Of a stretch of 64,000 bases of DNA, positions 42,750-52,208 are shown one piece after another. The position numbers and the translations under genes are program-made. Every line of letters starts with the position of its first letter. Position 1 is the first letter of the stretch. The notes under the pieces are model-generated. The model saw nothing but the letters and a program-made list of their open reading frames with translations, did not search any database and was not told the origin of the DNA. The DNA is from Streptococcus pneumoniae (GTDB lineage Bacteria > Bacillota > Bacilli > Lactobacillales > Streptococcaceae), in the NCBI RefSeq assembly GCF_001096185.1, contig NZ_CRPU01000004.1, positions 99,741 through 163,740 on the forward strand, read 5' to 3'.

Positions 42750-42898
42750 ATTCAATGAAAATCAAAGAGCAAACTAGGAAGTTAGCCGCAGGTTGCTCAA
42801 AACAATGTTTTGAGGTTGTGGATAGAACTGACGAAGTCAGTCACATATATACGGCAAGACGATATTGACGTGATTTGAAAAGATTTTCGAAGAGTATG
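42750..42898. repeat. BOX element
   Basis: About 149 bases reading TTCAATGAAAATCAAAGAGC ... GATTTTCGAAGAGTATGA, including GACTTCGTCAGT-type dyad words and an ACGGCAAGACGATATTGACG stretch close to the BOX consensus. The inverted counterpart is at 54181-54330. Confidence 0.85.
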
Positions 42899-43538
42899 AA
42901 TTACTAATCTTTCTCGAATCGCTATTGCCCTTTTTTGTCCCCTGAAACCGAGTAGGAGCTAAGACTAGCTCCCTTATCTAAGTATCGGAATACGCCTGTT
43001 CAACTAAATTTTAGCAAGAACTTCTCCCCCTTCTCTCAGTTCACAGAAGCGTTTGATACATACCGTCCTATATTTCATGAACAAGACGTTTTCAGGCTAG
43101 CATCCTATCAGACAATCTATTTTAAAGATAACCGTGACTCAGGATCACTTCTATCTGTCATTTTCTCTTTATAGTGATAGACCTCACGGGATAAGTCGTA
43201 CATCTTTCCTCGTGTATATAAGATATGAGGACGTTAAAAGGTTACAGTGAAAATAAGAAATCTTAGTACGAATTCAATTACTCTCGTGCTTTATGTATAT
43301 AGGTTACGACTACCTTTTTGGAATTTAGAGTTTTGAGCCCCCTTATCTACTATATACGCCTTACTATCACGTTCCTGTTCGTAGAGCCACGATTTCGCTA
43401 TCCCTTCCTCTGACGATTCTTATTTCCAGCATCAGACTTAAAACGGTCTGGGGATAGACCGTTTTAATCCGCTACCTCACGATAGTCAGGCTTGGGAATC
43501 GCTATTTGACTCGCCGAGAACTTTGACATCAGATATAC
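42899..43538. other. 640-base unexplained stretch between murA2 and obg units
   Basis: No gene with start and SD. It contains a 72-codon open frame without Met on the plus strand (42956-43174) whose translation looks protein-like (e.g. QFTEAFDTYRPIFHEQDVF), possibly a decayed gene, and a perfect hairpin AAAACGGTCT / AGACCGTTTT (43440-43465). GC and codon-like composition are higher than in usual spacers. Confidence 0.5.
43440..43465. terminator. perfect 10-bp hairpin, terminator-like
   Basis: AAAACGGTCT / AGACCGTTTT with a 6-base loop GGGGAT. Palindromic with A and T tails, so it could end transcription in both directions, but no gene lies right next to it. Confidence 0.5.
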
Positions 43539-43645
43539 TATAACAAAGTGAAATAAGAATTAAACAATTTAATTTTGAAATTCAAATCAATTTATAACAA
43601 TATTTTAGAAGATATGCTGTGCTATTCCAGATTCAGTTTGCTATA
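43539..43645. repeat. RUP-like element (107 bases)
   Basis: Inverted ends TATAACAAAGTGAAATAAGA and, reversed, TATAGCAAACTGAATCTGGA, exactly 107 bases apart, which is the described RUP length. Confidence 0.65.
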
Positions 43646-43664
43646 CATGCCCGTCGTACCACAA

Positions 43665-43692
43665 AATTCCGTGTCTGATGGGGCACGGAATT
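43665..43692 (-). terminator. terminator of the cpoA-obg operon
   Basis: AATTCCGTG / CACGGAATT, 10-base loop, T-run on the minus strand (TTTTGTGG), 12 bases after the 52-residue gene. Confidence 0.8.
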
Positions 43693-43703
43693 GTTTAGCT
43701 TCT

Positions 43704-43862
43704 TTACTGAGATGGATTGTCTTTTTTAATTCGTGCCAATCTCAGAGCACGATTTGGATTGAGACGATTAAACAGTTCTTCCAATTTCTTTTCATTCCAA
43801 ACATCTGCGGCGGAAACAAAATTACCATCCGCATCTCTGAAAGATATCGGTTTATCTCCCAT
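43704..43862 (-). CDS. small conserved streptococcal protein, 52 residues
   Basis: Reads MGDKPISFRDADGNFVSAAD..., ends ...ARIKKDNPSQ. SD AGGAGA nine bases before the ATG, start only nine bases after the obg stop, terminator just behind. Position, SD and codon pattern show a real gene at the end of the obg operon. Acidic N-terminus, basic C-terminus, no membrane segment. Function unknown; I recall similar proteins after obg in other streptococci. Confidence 0.8.
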   Translation of the reverse strand: MGDKPISFRDADGNFVSAADVWNEKKLEELFNRLNPNRALRLARIKKDNPSQ

Positions 43863-43871
43863 ACCAGTCTC

Positions 43872-45182
43872 CTAGTCTACAAATTCAAACTCAAATTTAC
43901 CAATGCGAACCAAGTCACCATCTTTAGCACCACGCGCACGAAGAGCTTCATCAACTCCCATACCACGAAGTTGGCGGGCAAATTTCATGACTGATTCGTC
44001 ACGATCAAAGTTGGTCATATTAAAGAGTTTCATGAGTTTTTCACCAGAAAGTACCCATGTCGCATCGTCATCACGACTAATTTCAAAGGCTTTCTCTTCC
44101 TCGTCAAATCCATAGTAAGCTTCTTCTTCCATATCTGACTCGTCGTAGAGTAAGAATTCTGGTGTCTTGTCTAACAATTCAGCTGTAGCATCCAAAAGCG
44201 TTGCCAAACCTTGCTTGGTCAATCCAGAAATTGGGAAAATAGCTGGTAACTCTTCAAATTCATCATAATTTTCAGCCAATTTTTTCTTGAATTCTTCAAG
44301 ATTTTCCTGACTCTCAGGCATGTCCATCTTATTGGCTACAATGATCTGTGGACGCTCCATGAGGCGAAGATTGTAAGACTCCAGCTCTTTATTGATAGCT
44401 AGATAGTCCTCATAAGGATCACGGCCTTCGCTAGCTGACATATCAATGATATGGAGGATGACACGTGTACGCTCAATGTGGCGGAGGAACTGGGTTCCCA
44501 AACCAACACCTTGACTAGCCCCTTCAATCAAACCTGGCAAGTCGGCTACTGCAAAGGATTCACCTGATTGGGTACGAACCATACCTAAATTTGGTACAAT
44601 AGTGGTAAAGTGGTAAGCACCAATTTTAGGTTTAGCTGAGGTAATAACACTTAAAAGTGTTGATTTCCCAACAGATGGGAATCCTACTAAACCGACATCT
44701 GCCAAGATTTTTAGTTCCAATTGTAACTCACGTTCCTGACCTGATTCTCCATTTTCAGAGATTTCCGGTGCAGGATTTTTTGGTGTCGCAAAGCGGATAT
44801 TTCCACGTCCACCACGACCACCGTGGGCAACGATAAATTCTTGACCATGTTCAATCAAATCTGTCAAGACCTTGCCAGTTTCTGCATCACGAACGGTCGT
44901 ACCTTGTGGTACACGAACTCTAAGGTCCTCAGCACCACGACCATGCATCCCTTTGGTCATCCCTTTTTCACCAGAATCAGCCTTGAAATGGCGATTGTAG
45001 CGGAAATCCATCAAGGTACGTAAACCTTCGTCTACAACGAAGACCACATTTCCACCACGACCACCGTCACCACCCCAAGGTCCACCATTAGGGACATATT
45101 TTTCACGACGAAAGGCAACCATGCCATCGCCACCATTACCAGCCTTGACCTTGATCTTGGCTGTATCTAAAAACATACTCAT
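43872..45182 (-). CDS. obg: GTPase Obg
   Basis: 436 residues in three domains: glycine-rich Obg fold ([20 protein letters not shown]), G domain with G1 [11 protein letters not shown]3 [11 protein letters not shown]4 NKMD, and the C-terminal OCT domain (after about residue 350). Essential; works in 50S ribosome maturation and the stringent and stress response. Part of the operon that starts with cpoA. Confidence 0.97.
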   Translation of the reverse strand: MSMFLDTAKIKVKAGNGGDGMVAFRREKYVPNGGPWGGDGGRGGNVVFVVDEGLRTLMDFRYNRHFKADSGEKGMTKGMHGRGAEDLRVRVPQGTTVRDAETGKVLTDLIEHGQEFIVAHGGRGGRGNIRFATPKNPAPEISENGESGQERELQLELKILADVGLVGFPSVGKSTLLSVITSAKPKIGAYHFTTIVPNLGMVRTQSGESFAVADLPGLIEGASQGVGLGTQFLRHIERTRVILHIIDMSASEGRDPYEDYLAINKELESYNLRLMERPQIIVANKMDMPESQENLEEFKKKLAENYDEFEELPAIFPISGLTKQGLATLLDATAELLDKTPEFLLYDESDMEEEAYYGFDEEEKAFEISRDDDATWVLSGEKLMKLFNMTNFDRDESVMKFARQLRGMGVDEALRARGAKDGDLVRIGKFEFEFVD

Positions 45183-45245
45183 TTTTTCTTCTCACTTTAA
45201 AAAAGGGATGGGAAATCCCAGTCACAAAATTTTCTTAAATCTATT

Positions 45246-45380
45246 TTATAGATTACTGAGGGCACCAATTGCAGTTGCAAAAATTCCCAATAAACTTGCT
45301 ACTAGCATGATAATCACGATAAACAAGGTTATTTTCTCAAACATAGTTTTTTTACGATTTCCATTATCTCCAAATGCCAT
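45246..45380 (-). CDS. DUF4044 small membrane protein
   Basis: 44 residues: MAFGDNGNRKKTMFEK, then one membrane helix (ITLFIVIIMLVASLLGIFAT), short tail. SD GGAG seven bases before ATG. The DUF4044 family of single-span proteins is typical of streptococci and lactococci; function unknown. Lies between the PspC-like gene and obg in the cpoA operon. Confidence 0.85.
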   Translation of the reverse strand: MAFGDNGNRKKTMFEKITLFIVIIMLVASLLGIFATAIGALSNL

Positions 45381-45438
45381 TTTTTTCTCCTTCGTTACAT
45401 TCTATTTTCTATTATCTTAGCATGAATTTAGCTAGTTT

Positions 45439-45630
45439 TCAATAGTCACTTGCTACTGGTGCAATAATCCATAAAATGATATAGGCTACAATTCCCGCTC
45501 CGTAACAGCAAGCAAGAACACCCCATATTACGCGAACAATAGTAGGATCCATATCAAAATAATGGGCTACCCCAGCACAAACACCAGCAATCTTTTTATC
45601 ACGACCGCTTCTCATTAATTGTTTTTTCAT
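45439..45630 (-). CDS. PspC domain protein
   Basis: 63 residues, almost all one PspC domain: RSGRDKKIAGVCAGVAHYFDMDPTIVRVIW followed (split here) by a hydrophobic helix GIVAYIILWIIAP. Phage-shock PspC proteins sense membrane stress; this minimal type may do so or anchor partners. Fits an operon about glycolipid synthesis. SD GAGGAAC. Confidence 0.9.
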   Translation of the reverse strand: MKKQLMRSGRDKKIAGVCAGVAHYFDMDPTIVRVIWGVLACCYGAGIVAYIILWIIAPVASDY

Positions 45631-45644
45631 AGCTGTTCCTCTTT

Positions 45645-46970
45645 CTATTCTTCATGGTCTTTCCAATAATCTCTTATGCTGATTAACTGTGTTTTTGAAG
45701 CCTTCAGCATGCGTCTAGAGCCTTTTACCGGTACAGCGACCACCTTTTGCGGTAGATACAAAACTGTCTTAAAGATACGCTGACTAACCGTATCATCTTT
45801 AGCCAAATCTTTCTGGAAGTTATTTGAAATAATGGCATCCAGATAAAACTCATGCACCCGTTTCCCAAAGTTCTCAGCCGAAATCTCATACAATTTCTCT
45901 GATAAGGTATGCTCATTCATATCTGGTGTTGCAATCAGGGCCTCCAGAATAGCTCCAGCCAAATCATGTTCACCGTAATACAAGGTTCCAAACATTTTAT
46001 CGCTGATCAGATTGTCCAGATAAGGATTTCCATGAGCAATGACAGGTGTTCCACTGGCTAAGCTTTCCAAGTATGTCAAACCTTGCGTTTCACTTGTCGA
46101 TGCCGAGATGAAGAAATCCGCCGCCTTATAGTAGAGAGCTGTCTCACTAGGAGCAATCATCCCTGTAAAGACAACAGAATCTTGAATCTCTAGTTTCTGG
46201 GCTTGCTCTTTGAGTTCATCCAGATAAGGTCCATCCCCAGCAATCACCAGTTTAACCTTGTCTTCTTCTTTCAGAACTTCTGCAAAGGCTGCTAATACTG
46301 CTTGAATATTTTTTTCATAGGAAATTCTGGAAAGACTAAGCAACATCTTTTCATCATCTTGAATTCCTAGTTTACTACGTAGTTCTTTCAGATTTTCCTG
46401 CTTGATTTCCGGACGCTCAAACTTGGCTAATTCAATCCCAGTTGGAATGACCCGTTTTTCAACCTTGACCTTATAGTCAGATAGCAAGTCTCGGACAATC
46501 TCACTCGGGCAAATGACTCCATCCACATCATGCAGGAAACCTCTAACCAGATACTTGACCATACTAGGACGAATCAACATCCCCTTAGCAATATAGTGGA
46601 CATAGTCTTCGTATTGTGTGTGATAGGTATGGATGACTGGAATCTTCAATTCACGCGCAATCCAAATCCCCAACAAGCCAAGAGAAAATTCTGTCTGAGT
46701 ATGGATAATATCCAGCTGATACTGTTTGGCAATTTCAAGCGCCTTGCTGAAACCTCGGTAGGCAAAGCGGCGATCCTTAAAAGCAAAGAAAGGAACACTT
46801 GGAATGCGGATAATTTGCCAATCTTCATAGCGATTGACATCCTTATCTGTCGTCGTAAAGATAAAAACAGCATGTCCCTGTTTTTCAAGTTCTGTTTTCA
46901 AGGTTCGAATACTGGTCGCAACACCAGAAACCTGAGGAAAATAGGTATCTGTAAATAAACCAATTCGCAT
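45645..46970 (-). CDS. GT4 glycosyltransferase, glucosyl-diacylglycerol synthase type
   Basis: 441 residues, GT-B fold. N-terminal FTDTYFPQVSGVATSIRTL, the sugar-nucleotide region GDGPYLDELKEQA and STSETQGLTYLESLASGTPVI (E-x7-E). Basic C-terminal tail (QLISIRDYWKDHEE) suits membrane contact. In pneumococcus R6 the gene at this position, after cpoA, is the glucosyl-diacylglycerol synthase. It would make the precursor used by CpoA. Fifteen bases separate it from cpoA. Confidence 0.88.
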   Translation of the reverse strand: MRIGLFTDTYFPQVSGVATSIRTLKTELEKQGHAVFIFTTTDKDVNRYEDWQIIRIPSVPFFAFKDRRFAYRGFSKALEIAKQYQLDIIHTQTEFSLGLLGIWIARELKIPVIHTYHTQYEDYVHYIAKGMLIRPSMVKYLVRGFLHDVDGVICPSEIVRDLLSDYKVKVEKRVIPTGIELAKFERPEIKQENLKELRSKLGIQDDEKMLLSLSRISYEKNIQAVLAAFAEVLKEEDKVKLVIAGDGPYLDELKEQAQKLEIQDSVVFTGMIAPSETALYYKAADFFISASTSETQGLTYLESLASGTPVIAHGNPYLDNLISDKMFGTLYYGEHDLAGAILEALIATPDMNEHTLSEKLYEISAENFGKRVHEFYLDAIISNNFQKDLAKDDTVSQRIFKTVLYLPQKVVAVPVKGSRRMLKASKTQLISIRDYWKDHEE

Positions 46971-46985
46971 AGATTACCTCACTTT

Positions 46986-48029
46986 TTACTTTCTCCCTAA
47001 AGCGGCTTGTTTCTCATAAAATCCCAACCAGATTTGCAACAGATGCTCTTCAGAATACTCTCTAGAAATATTCTTAGCCTTTTCTTTAAGATCTTTTAAG
47101 GCAGCAGGATTTGCTTGATATTCCAAAATAGCCTCTTTCATCTCTTCTCTATCTGCTGTCGCCCGATAATTTCCCTCCAAAATTACCTTATAAAGATCTA
47201 AATCACGCAACATGATAGGAGCTTCACAACTGGCAGCTTCTAGGATAGTCATAGGAAAGAGTTCATTGTAACTAGGAAGCAAGAAAAGATCCGCTAGGGC
47301 ATACAATTCGCGCATCCGCTCTGGCGATACAATACCTGGAAACATCAAATTTTTAGGAGGATTTTCCATAATTTTCTTATAGCGTTCATAACCATCTGTC
47401 ATACCACCAAAAGAGAAGCCACCGGCCCAGATAAAGGTAATATGAGGCAATTCCTCAGCCAGACGGATAAAATCGTCAATCCCTTTGCGTTTCTGAACTT
47501 GACCAGCACCTACTACGATAAACTGATTGTCACTAAGACCTAGCTCCGTTCGCAGTCTCGCTACCTCTTCTTGTTGAAGGGGATGCCATTTTTCCTTATT
47601 GACAAAGTTAGGGATATAGGTCACTTTTTCACGTGGAATACCAGCTGCCACTAAATCCTCGATAAACATAGGATTGACCACAACCAAGTGCTCCATCCGG
47701 TTGTAAAAAGAAAATACATAGCGTTTCACAATTCCCTTTAAGAAAAATGGAATTTTCAAACTCCCCTCAAGAGTATCAGGTAAGAAATGCACATAGCCAA
47801 TTTTCCTTCCTGAGCGTTTCTTTTGAAATGTTGATAAATAATAGGGGAAATCAATTGTATGAAAGTGAGTCACATCGGCTTCGATTGGAAGATTTTCTGT
47901 AACAATCAATTGGTCCTTGGCATCACGGTGAAGAAGACGAACTAATTCACGGTAAGCACCTGAAACTCCTTGTCCTGCTACTTTCTCACTTGAACTCAAC
48001 ATATTGATGCGTAATTTCTTTTTTTCCAT
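46986..48029 (-). CDS. cpoA: glycolipid glycosyltransferase CpoA
   Basis: GT4 glycosyltransferase of 347 residues. INMLSSSEKVAGQGVSGAYRELVR at the N-terminus and LPSYNELFPMTILEAASCEAP (E-x7-E motif) in the C-terminal half. In pneumococcus CpoA adds a galactose to glucosyl-diacylglycerol, and cpoA mutations change beta-lactam response. The open frame reaches 48110, but the known protein starts MEKKKLRINML at 48029; no SD precedes it and an extended -10 ends seven bases before, so it is probably leaderless. Confidence 0.92.
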   Translation of the reverse strand: MEKKKLRINMLSSSEKVAGQGVSGAYRELVRLLHRDAKDQLIVTENLPIEADVTHFHTIDFPYYLSTFQKKRSGRKIGYVHFLPDTLEGSLKIPFFLKGIVKRYVFSFYNRMEHLVVVNPMFIEDLVAAGIPREKVTYIPNFVNKEKWHPLQQEEVARLRTELGLSDNQFIVVGAGQVQKRKGIDDFIRLAEELPHITFIWAGGFSFGGMTDGYERYKKIMENPPKNLMFPGIVSPERMRELYALADLFLLPSYNELFPMTILEAASCEAPIMLRDLDLYKVILEGNYRATADREEMKEAILEYQANPAALKDLKEKAKNISREYSEEHLLQIWLGFYEKQAALGRK

Positions 48030-48045
48030 AACTACTATTATATCA
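48027..48045 (-). promoter_or_regulatory. cpoA promoter, likely leaderless start
   Basis: Minus-strand TGATATAAT (TATAAT at 48042-48037), then AGTAGTT, then ATG at 48029. Confidence 0.65.
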
Positions 48046-48075
48046 TTTTCTTTGAATAAAATCAGCAAAAGAAAG

Positions 48076-48127
48076 GAGAGACTAGAGGAAAAGAAGGGAA
48101 ATTTCCTCACTTTTCCAATGGTCTCTC
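48076..48127 (-). terminator. terminator of the dnaG-rpoD operon
   Basis: Long stem: GAGAGAC / GTCTCTC outside, AAAAG / CTTTT and GGAAATTTCC inside; followed by CTTTCTTTTG. Confidence 0.7.
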
Positions 48128-48143
48128 ACATGCTTCTATTTTT

Positions 48144-48473
48144 TTACTTAATGCCTAGGGCAATGCGTGCATAGCGACTCATTTTTTCAACAGTCCAGGC
48201 TGGATACCAAACTAATTTAACTTCAGTATCAGTTACTTCTGGCACCTCTGTCATGGCATCATAAATCTGATCCGTCAAAAGGTCTGCCAGGGGACAACCC
48301 ATAGTTGTCAAAGTCATATCAATCTCTGTTTGCCCCGTGTCGCCGTCAAAACGAATCTCATAGATCAAACCAAGATTGACAATATCGATTCCCAACTCAG
48401 GGTCAATAACTTCTTCCAAGGCTGATAAAATTCGTGTTTTGATGTTTTCAATTTGCTCTTCTGTATAAGCCAT
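48144..48473 (-). CDS. MIP18/PaaD-like (SufT type) protein
   Basis: 109 residues from MAYTEEQIENIK. DUF59 fold with EVIDPELGIDIVNLGLIY and TLTTMGCPLADL, the conserved cysteine near the end of the core. Stand-alone members help Fe-S cluster maturation (SufT). Last gene of dnaG-rpoD; SD GTGAGGAT lies in the short gap after the rpoD stop. Confidence 0.88.
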   Translation of the reverse strand: MAYTEEQIENIKTRILSALEEVIDPELGIDIVNLGLIYEIRFDGDTGQTEIDMTLTTMGCPLADLLTDQIYDAMTEVPEVTDTEVKLVWYPAWTVEKMSRYARIALGIK

Positions 48474-48487
48474 ATTCATCCTCACTC

Positions 48488-49597
48488 TTAGTCTTCAATA
48501 AAATCACGAAGCGGTTTGCTGCGACTTGGTTGACGTAGTTTTCTCAAAGCTTTAGCCTCAATCTGACGGATACGTTCGCGAGTCACATTAAAGACTTTAC
48601 CCACATCTTCAAGGGTACGCATTTTTCCATCATCTAATCCAAAACGTAGACGCAGAACATTTTCTTCACGGTCTGTAAGAGTATCCAAGACCTCATCCAA
48701 CTGCTCACGCAAGACGATACGAGTTGTATAGTCCACTGGATTTTCAATCACTTCATCTTCGATAAAATCTCCAAGGTGGCTATCATCCTCTTCACCGATT
48801 GGAGTTTCAAGAGATACTGGTTCTTGGGCAATCTTCAAGATTTCACGAACCTTGTCAGGGGTCATATCCATTCGTTCAGCAATCTGTTCTGGTGTCGGAT
48901 CTTGTCCCAATTCTTGAAGGAGATTCCGCTGTTCACGAACCAATTTATTGATAGTTTCAACCATGTGAACTGGGATACGGATGGTACGAGCTTGATCCGC
49001 AATAGCACGAGTGATAGCCTGACGAATCCACCAAGTTGCATAAGTTGAGAACTTGAACCCTTTAGAATAGTCAAACTTGTCAACTGCCTTCATCAAGCCC
49101 ATATTTCCTTCTTGAATCAAGTCAAGGAACTGCATACCACGGCCAACATAGCGTTTGGCAATAGAAACAACCAAACGAAGGTTGGCTTCCGCAAGACGTT
49201 GTTTGGCTTCGATATCGCCAGCTTCAACTGCTAGTGCTAATTCTTTTTCCTCTTCATTGGTCAAGAGAGGAACGACTCCGATTTCTTTCAAGTACATACG
49301 GACAGGGTCATTAACCTTAGCCGAAGTTGAACCAATCAAATCCTCATCACTGAGTTCTGGCTCTTCTTCAGTGCTAAGAACACGCGCACTTGGATTTCCT
49401 TCATTATCTGTGATAGAAATCCCTGCATCCTGAATTCGTTGCAAGAGATCTTCAATCCCATCAGCATCCAAGGTAAAAGGAATCACCAGACTCGCATTAA
49501 TTTCATCATCAGTTGCTGTCCCTTTTTGTTTATGATTACGGATAAATTCTGCTACTTGTACGTCAAATGTTGTTACTTCTTTTTGTTTTGTTGCCAT
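48488..49597 (-). CDS. rpoD: primary sigma factor RpoD (SigA)
   Basis: 369 residues. Regions 1.2 ([16 protein letters not shown]), 2 ([51 protein letters not shown]), 3, and 4 ([45 protein letters not shown]). The housekeeping sigma factor. In the dnaG-rpoD macromolecular synthesis operon, two bases after dnaG. Confidence 0.98.
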   Translation of the reverse strand: MATKQKEVTTFDVQVAEFIRNHKQKGTATDDEINASLVIPFTLDADGIEDLLQRIQDAGISITDNEGNPSARVLSTEEEPELSDEDLIGSTSAKVNDPVRMYLKEIGVVPLLTNEEEKELALAVEAGDIEAKQRLAEANLRLVVSIAKRYVGRGMQFLDLIQEGNMGLMKAVDKFDYSKGFKFSTYATWWIRQAITRAIADQARTIRIPVHMVETINKLVREQRNLLQELGQDPTPEQIAERMDMTPDKVREILKIAQEPVSLETPIGEEDDSHLGDFIEDEVIENPVDYTTRIVLREQLDEVLDTLTDREENVLRLRFGLDDGKMRTLEDVGKVFNVTRERIRQIEAKALRKLRQPSRSKPLRDFIED

Positions 49598-49599
49598 TA

Positions 49600-51360
49600 T
49601 TACTCCATTCTTCTCTTTTGGGAAATTAAACGTTCCAATTCTTCTAGGGCTGTGTCGGTATCTCCTACATGGCTAGCTTCCTGCACCTTCTTTTTGATTC
49701 TCATATTGTCCTGATTCAAGAGAGCCTTGTTTCGAGTCATTTCTACTTCACTAAGTTCCTGCGGCGACATCTCAGCAGGCAAATCCTGAGCTAAAACCTG
49801 ATACCAGGCTCTTTCAACTTCTTCTGGCTGTTCTGCTAAAACTTCTGGAGGAAGATTTCCATACTGACCGAGCAAGTCATATAAGACCTGAAATTCAGGT
49901 GTATCGAATGAAAAGTCTTCTCGCAAACGGTAATCGTTCAAAACAAGAGGGGATTCCATCATTCTATAAAGTAGATGGGCTTCTGCCCTCATAATAGCCG
50001 ATAACTGCTTGGTGATAGGCATAGTGATTTGCGTCGGTCTGGAAATTCCTTCCATGCGATTCTGCCTTTGTGCCTGACGGCTCTCATTAACAATCTGCTC
50101 AATCTGGGCATAATCAAAGGACGCCAGACTGTCAGCTAAAATATGAATATAGCTGTTTTGAGCAGTAATAGACTTTTCTTGAACAATCAAGGGAGCTATT
50201 TTTTCAATAAACTCAATTTGAGCCTGCAGATTTTCACTGTTTTCAGGCTTGTACTGGTGAATATAGAACTCAATCGGACTAATACGAGTTTTCGTTAATA
50301 GATAGGCCAAGTCTTCTGGACCATTTTTTTGTAGATACTCATCTGGATCCAAGTTATCAGGCATGCTGACAATTTGCACAGGCATATCACCAATTTCATC
50401 CAAGGCTTTCAATGTCGCGGCTTGCCCAGCCTTATCGCCATCGTATACCAGAACCAACTTCTTGGTTAACCTTTTCAGATGCTCAACATGCTCACGACTT
50501 AAGGCCGTTCCCATAGACGCTACAGCATTTTCGATTCCAGCCCGATAAGCTGCAATGACATCCATGAACCCTTCCATCAGGTAAATCTCACTGGTTTTAC
50601 CAGAAGATTTTTTTGCCCTATCCATATGATATAATTCGTAACTTTTGTTAAAAATTGCAGTCGATCGGCTATTTTTATACTTAGAAGTTTGTGAATCCGT
50701 TTTCTGCCAGATACGACCTGAGAAGGCAATAACCTTTCCTTGGTCATTTGTCAGGGGAAACATAATCCGATTGTGAAAGGTATCTACAAATTGATTAGCA
50801 TCCGATAGATAAAACAGTCCCGAATCCAAAAAATCCTCTTCACGATATTGACCAGACAAACGTTGATAGAGATAGTTTCGTTCTGGAGGTGCTAAACCAA
50901 TCCGAAAATGCTTGAGCACTTCATCTGTCAAACCACGCTGATAAAGGTAGTTTCTGGCCTCTTCGCCCATGGTCGTTGTCATGAGAATAGCATGATAAAA
51001 TTTGGCAGCATCTTTGTGCATATCATAAAGAGCTTGGTGAGGAGAAACTGGCTTCTGTTCACTATAAAGCGGTTTTTCAACCTCAATCCCAACACGCTGA
51101 CCTAAGATTTGGACAGCCTCCATAAAGGGAACCCCTTGGTACTCCTCGATGAACTTAAAGACATCACCTGAGCGACCACAACCAAAACAGTGGTAAAACT
51201 GCTTATCCTCAACAACGTTGAAAGAAGGTGTTTTTTCACCATGAAAAGGACAGAGCCCTAGATAGTTCCGTCCTGCCTTTTGTAAAGAAATCACATCTCC
51301 TATGACTTCCACAATGTTGGCATTGTTTTTGATTTCTTCAATGACTTGTTTGTCAACCAT
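49600..51360 (-). CDS. dnaG: DNA primase
   Basis: 586 residues from the ATG at 51360, which has GGAGG eight bases upstream; the open frame begins five codons earlier. Zinc-binding domain [11 protein letters not shown]...[11 protein letters not shown], the TOPRIM centre ([22 protein letters not shown]) and a helicase-binding C-terminus. It makes Okazaki-fragment primers. Confidence 0.97.
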   Translation of the reverse strand: MVDKQVIEEIKNNANIVEVIGDVISLQKAGRNYLGLCPFHGEKTPSFNVVEDKQFYHCFGCGRSGDVFKFIEEYQGVPFMEAVQILGQRVGIEVEKPLYSEQKPVSPHQALYDMHKDAAKFYHAILMTTTMGEEARNYLYQRGLTDEVLKHFRIGLAPPERNYLYQRLSGQYREEDFLDSGLFYLSDANQFVDTFHNRIMFPLTNDQGKVIAFSGRIWQKTDSQTSKYKNSRSTAIFNKSYELYHMDRAKKSSGKTSEIYLMEGFMDVIAAYRAGIENAVASMGTALSREHVEHLKRLTKKLVLVYDGDKAGQAATLKALDEIGDMPVQIVSMPDNLDPDEYLQKNGPEDLAYLLTKTRISPIEFYIHQYKPENSENLQAQIEFIEKIAPLIVQEKSITAQNSYIHILADSLASFDYAQIEQIVNESRQAQRQNRMEGISRPTQITMPITKQLSAIMRAEAHLLYRMMESPLVLNDYRLREDFSFDTPEFQVLYDLLGQYGNLPPEVLAEQPEEVERAWYQVLAQDLPAEMSPQELSEVEMTRNKALLNQDNMRIKKKVQEASHVGDTDTALEELERLISQKRRME

Positions 51361-51397
51361 ACACAATACCTCCATGTTATCATAGTTTACTTTATAT

Positions 51398-51426
51398 AGT
51401 ATACTTTATTTCAGAAAAAAAGTAAA
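51398..51426 (-). promoter_or_regulatory. dnaG operon promoter
   Basis: Minus-strand -35 TTTACT (51426-51421), 17-base spacer, -10 TATACT (51403-51398). Confidence 0.55.
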
Positions 51427-51449
51427 CCATTTCACTCATTTTCCCTACT

Positions 51450-52208
51450 TTATTCAAAGAGTTGATAATAATCAGAGATTTTCATTTTTGCTTTTTCTTC
51501 TTGGTTCAAATCTTGGATAATTCGTCCTTCTTTCATGACAATTAAGCGATTGCCATACTTAAGAGCATCTTCCATGTGGTGAGTAATCATAAGAGCTGTC
51601 AACTGGTCTTTCTTGACAAATTCATCCGTCAATTCCATGAGTGCGACACTTGTCTTTGGATCAAGGGCTGCAGTATGCTCGTCTAACAAGAGTAATTCAG
51701 GACGCTTCAAGGTTGCCATCAAGAGACTCAAGGCTTGTCTTTGACCACCTGATAAAAACTCAATCGGTGTATTCAAGTGTTTCTCAAGACCATTTCCTAC
51801 TTTTTCAATGGTTGACTGAAATTCATCCTTATAACTAGTCAAGCGTCGTGGAAATAGTCCACGCTTTTCACCACGAAACTTGGCAATCAAGAGATTCTCT
51901 GCCACTGTCATACGAGGAGCTGTTCCCATCTTTGGATCTTGGAAGACTCGAGACAGATACTTAGCCCGCTTCTCTGGTGAAAACTTGGTAACATCCTCAC
52001 CTAAAATACGGATAGTTCCACTGGTTAATGATAAGGTTCCTGCAATGGTATTAAAGAGTGTCGATTTCCCAGCACCATTTCCACCTAAAATCGTGATAAA
52101 GTCCTGTTCAAAAATTTCTAAGGAAACATCATTTAAAATAATCTTTTCTTCATCAAAGCCATTTTTAACGATTTTGGTTGCATTTTTTAATTCTACAATT
52201 GCTGTCAT
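51450..52208 (-). CDS. trpZ: tryptophan ABC transporter, ATPase
   Basis: 252 residues. Walker A GGNGAGKSTLF, signature FLSGGQRQALSLLMA, Walker B LLLLDEHTAALD (His after Glu rather than the commoner Pro), switch ITHHMEDAL. Energises the importer formed with the permease and binding protein upstream. It overlaps the permease gene by four bases. Substrate inferred from the T-box and binding protein. Confidence 0.88.
   Translation of the reverse strand: MTAIVELKNATKIVKNGFDEEKIILNDVSLEIFEQDFITILGGNGAGKSTLFNTIAGTLSLTSGTIRILGEDVTKFSPEKRAKYLSRVFQDPKMGTAPRMTVAENLLIAKFRGEKRGLFPRRLTSYKDEFQSTIEKVGNGLEKHLNTPIEFLSGGQRQALSLLMATLKRPELLLLDEHTAALDPKTSVALMELTDEFVKKDQLTALMITHHMEDALKYGNRLIVMKEGRIIQDLNQEEKAKMKISDYYQLFE

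Noticed and set aside
42750-42898. Repeat considered as a CRISPR or tRNA-like structure
   Set aside because: Matches BOX sequence words; no regular spacers and no tRNA fold.
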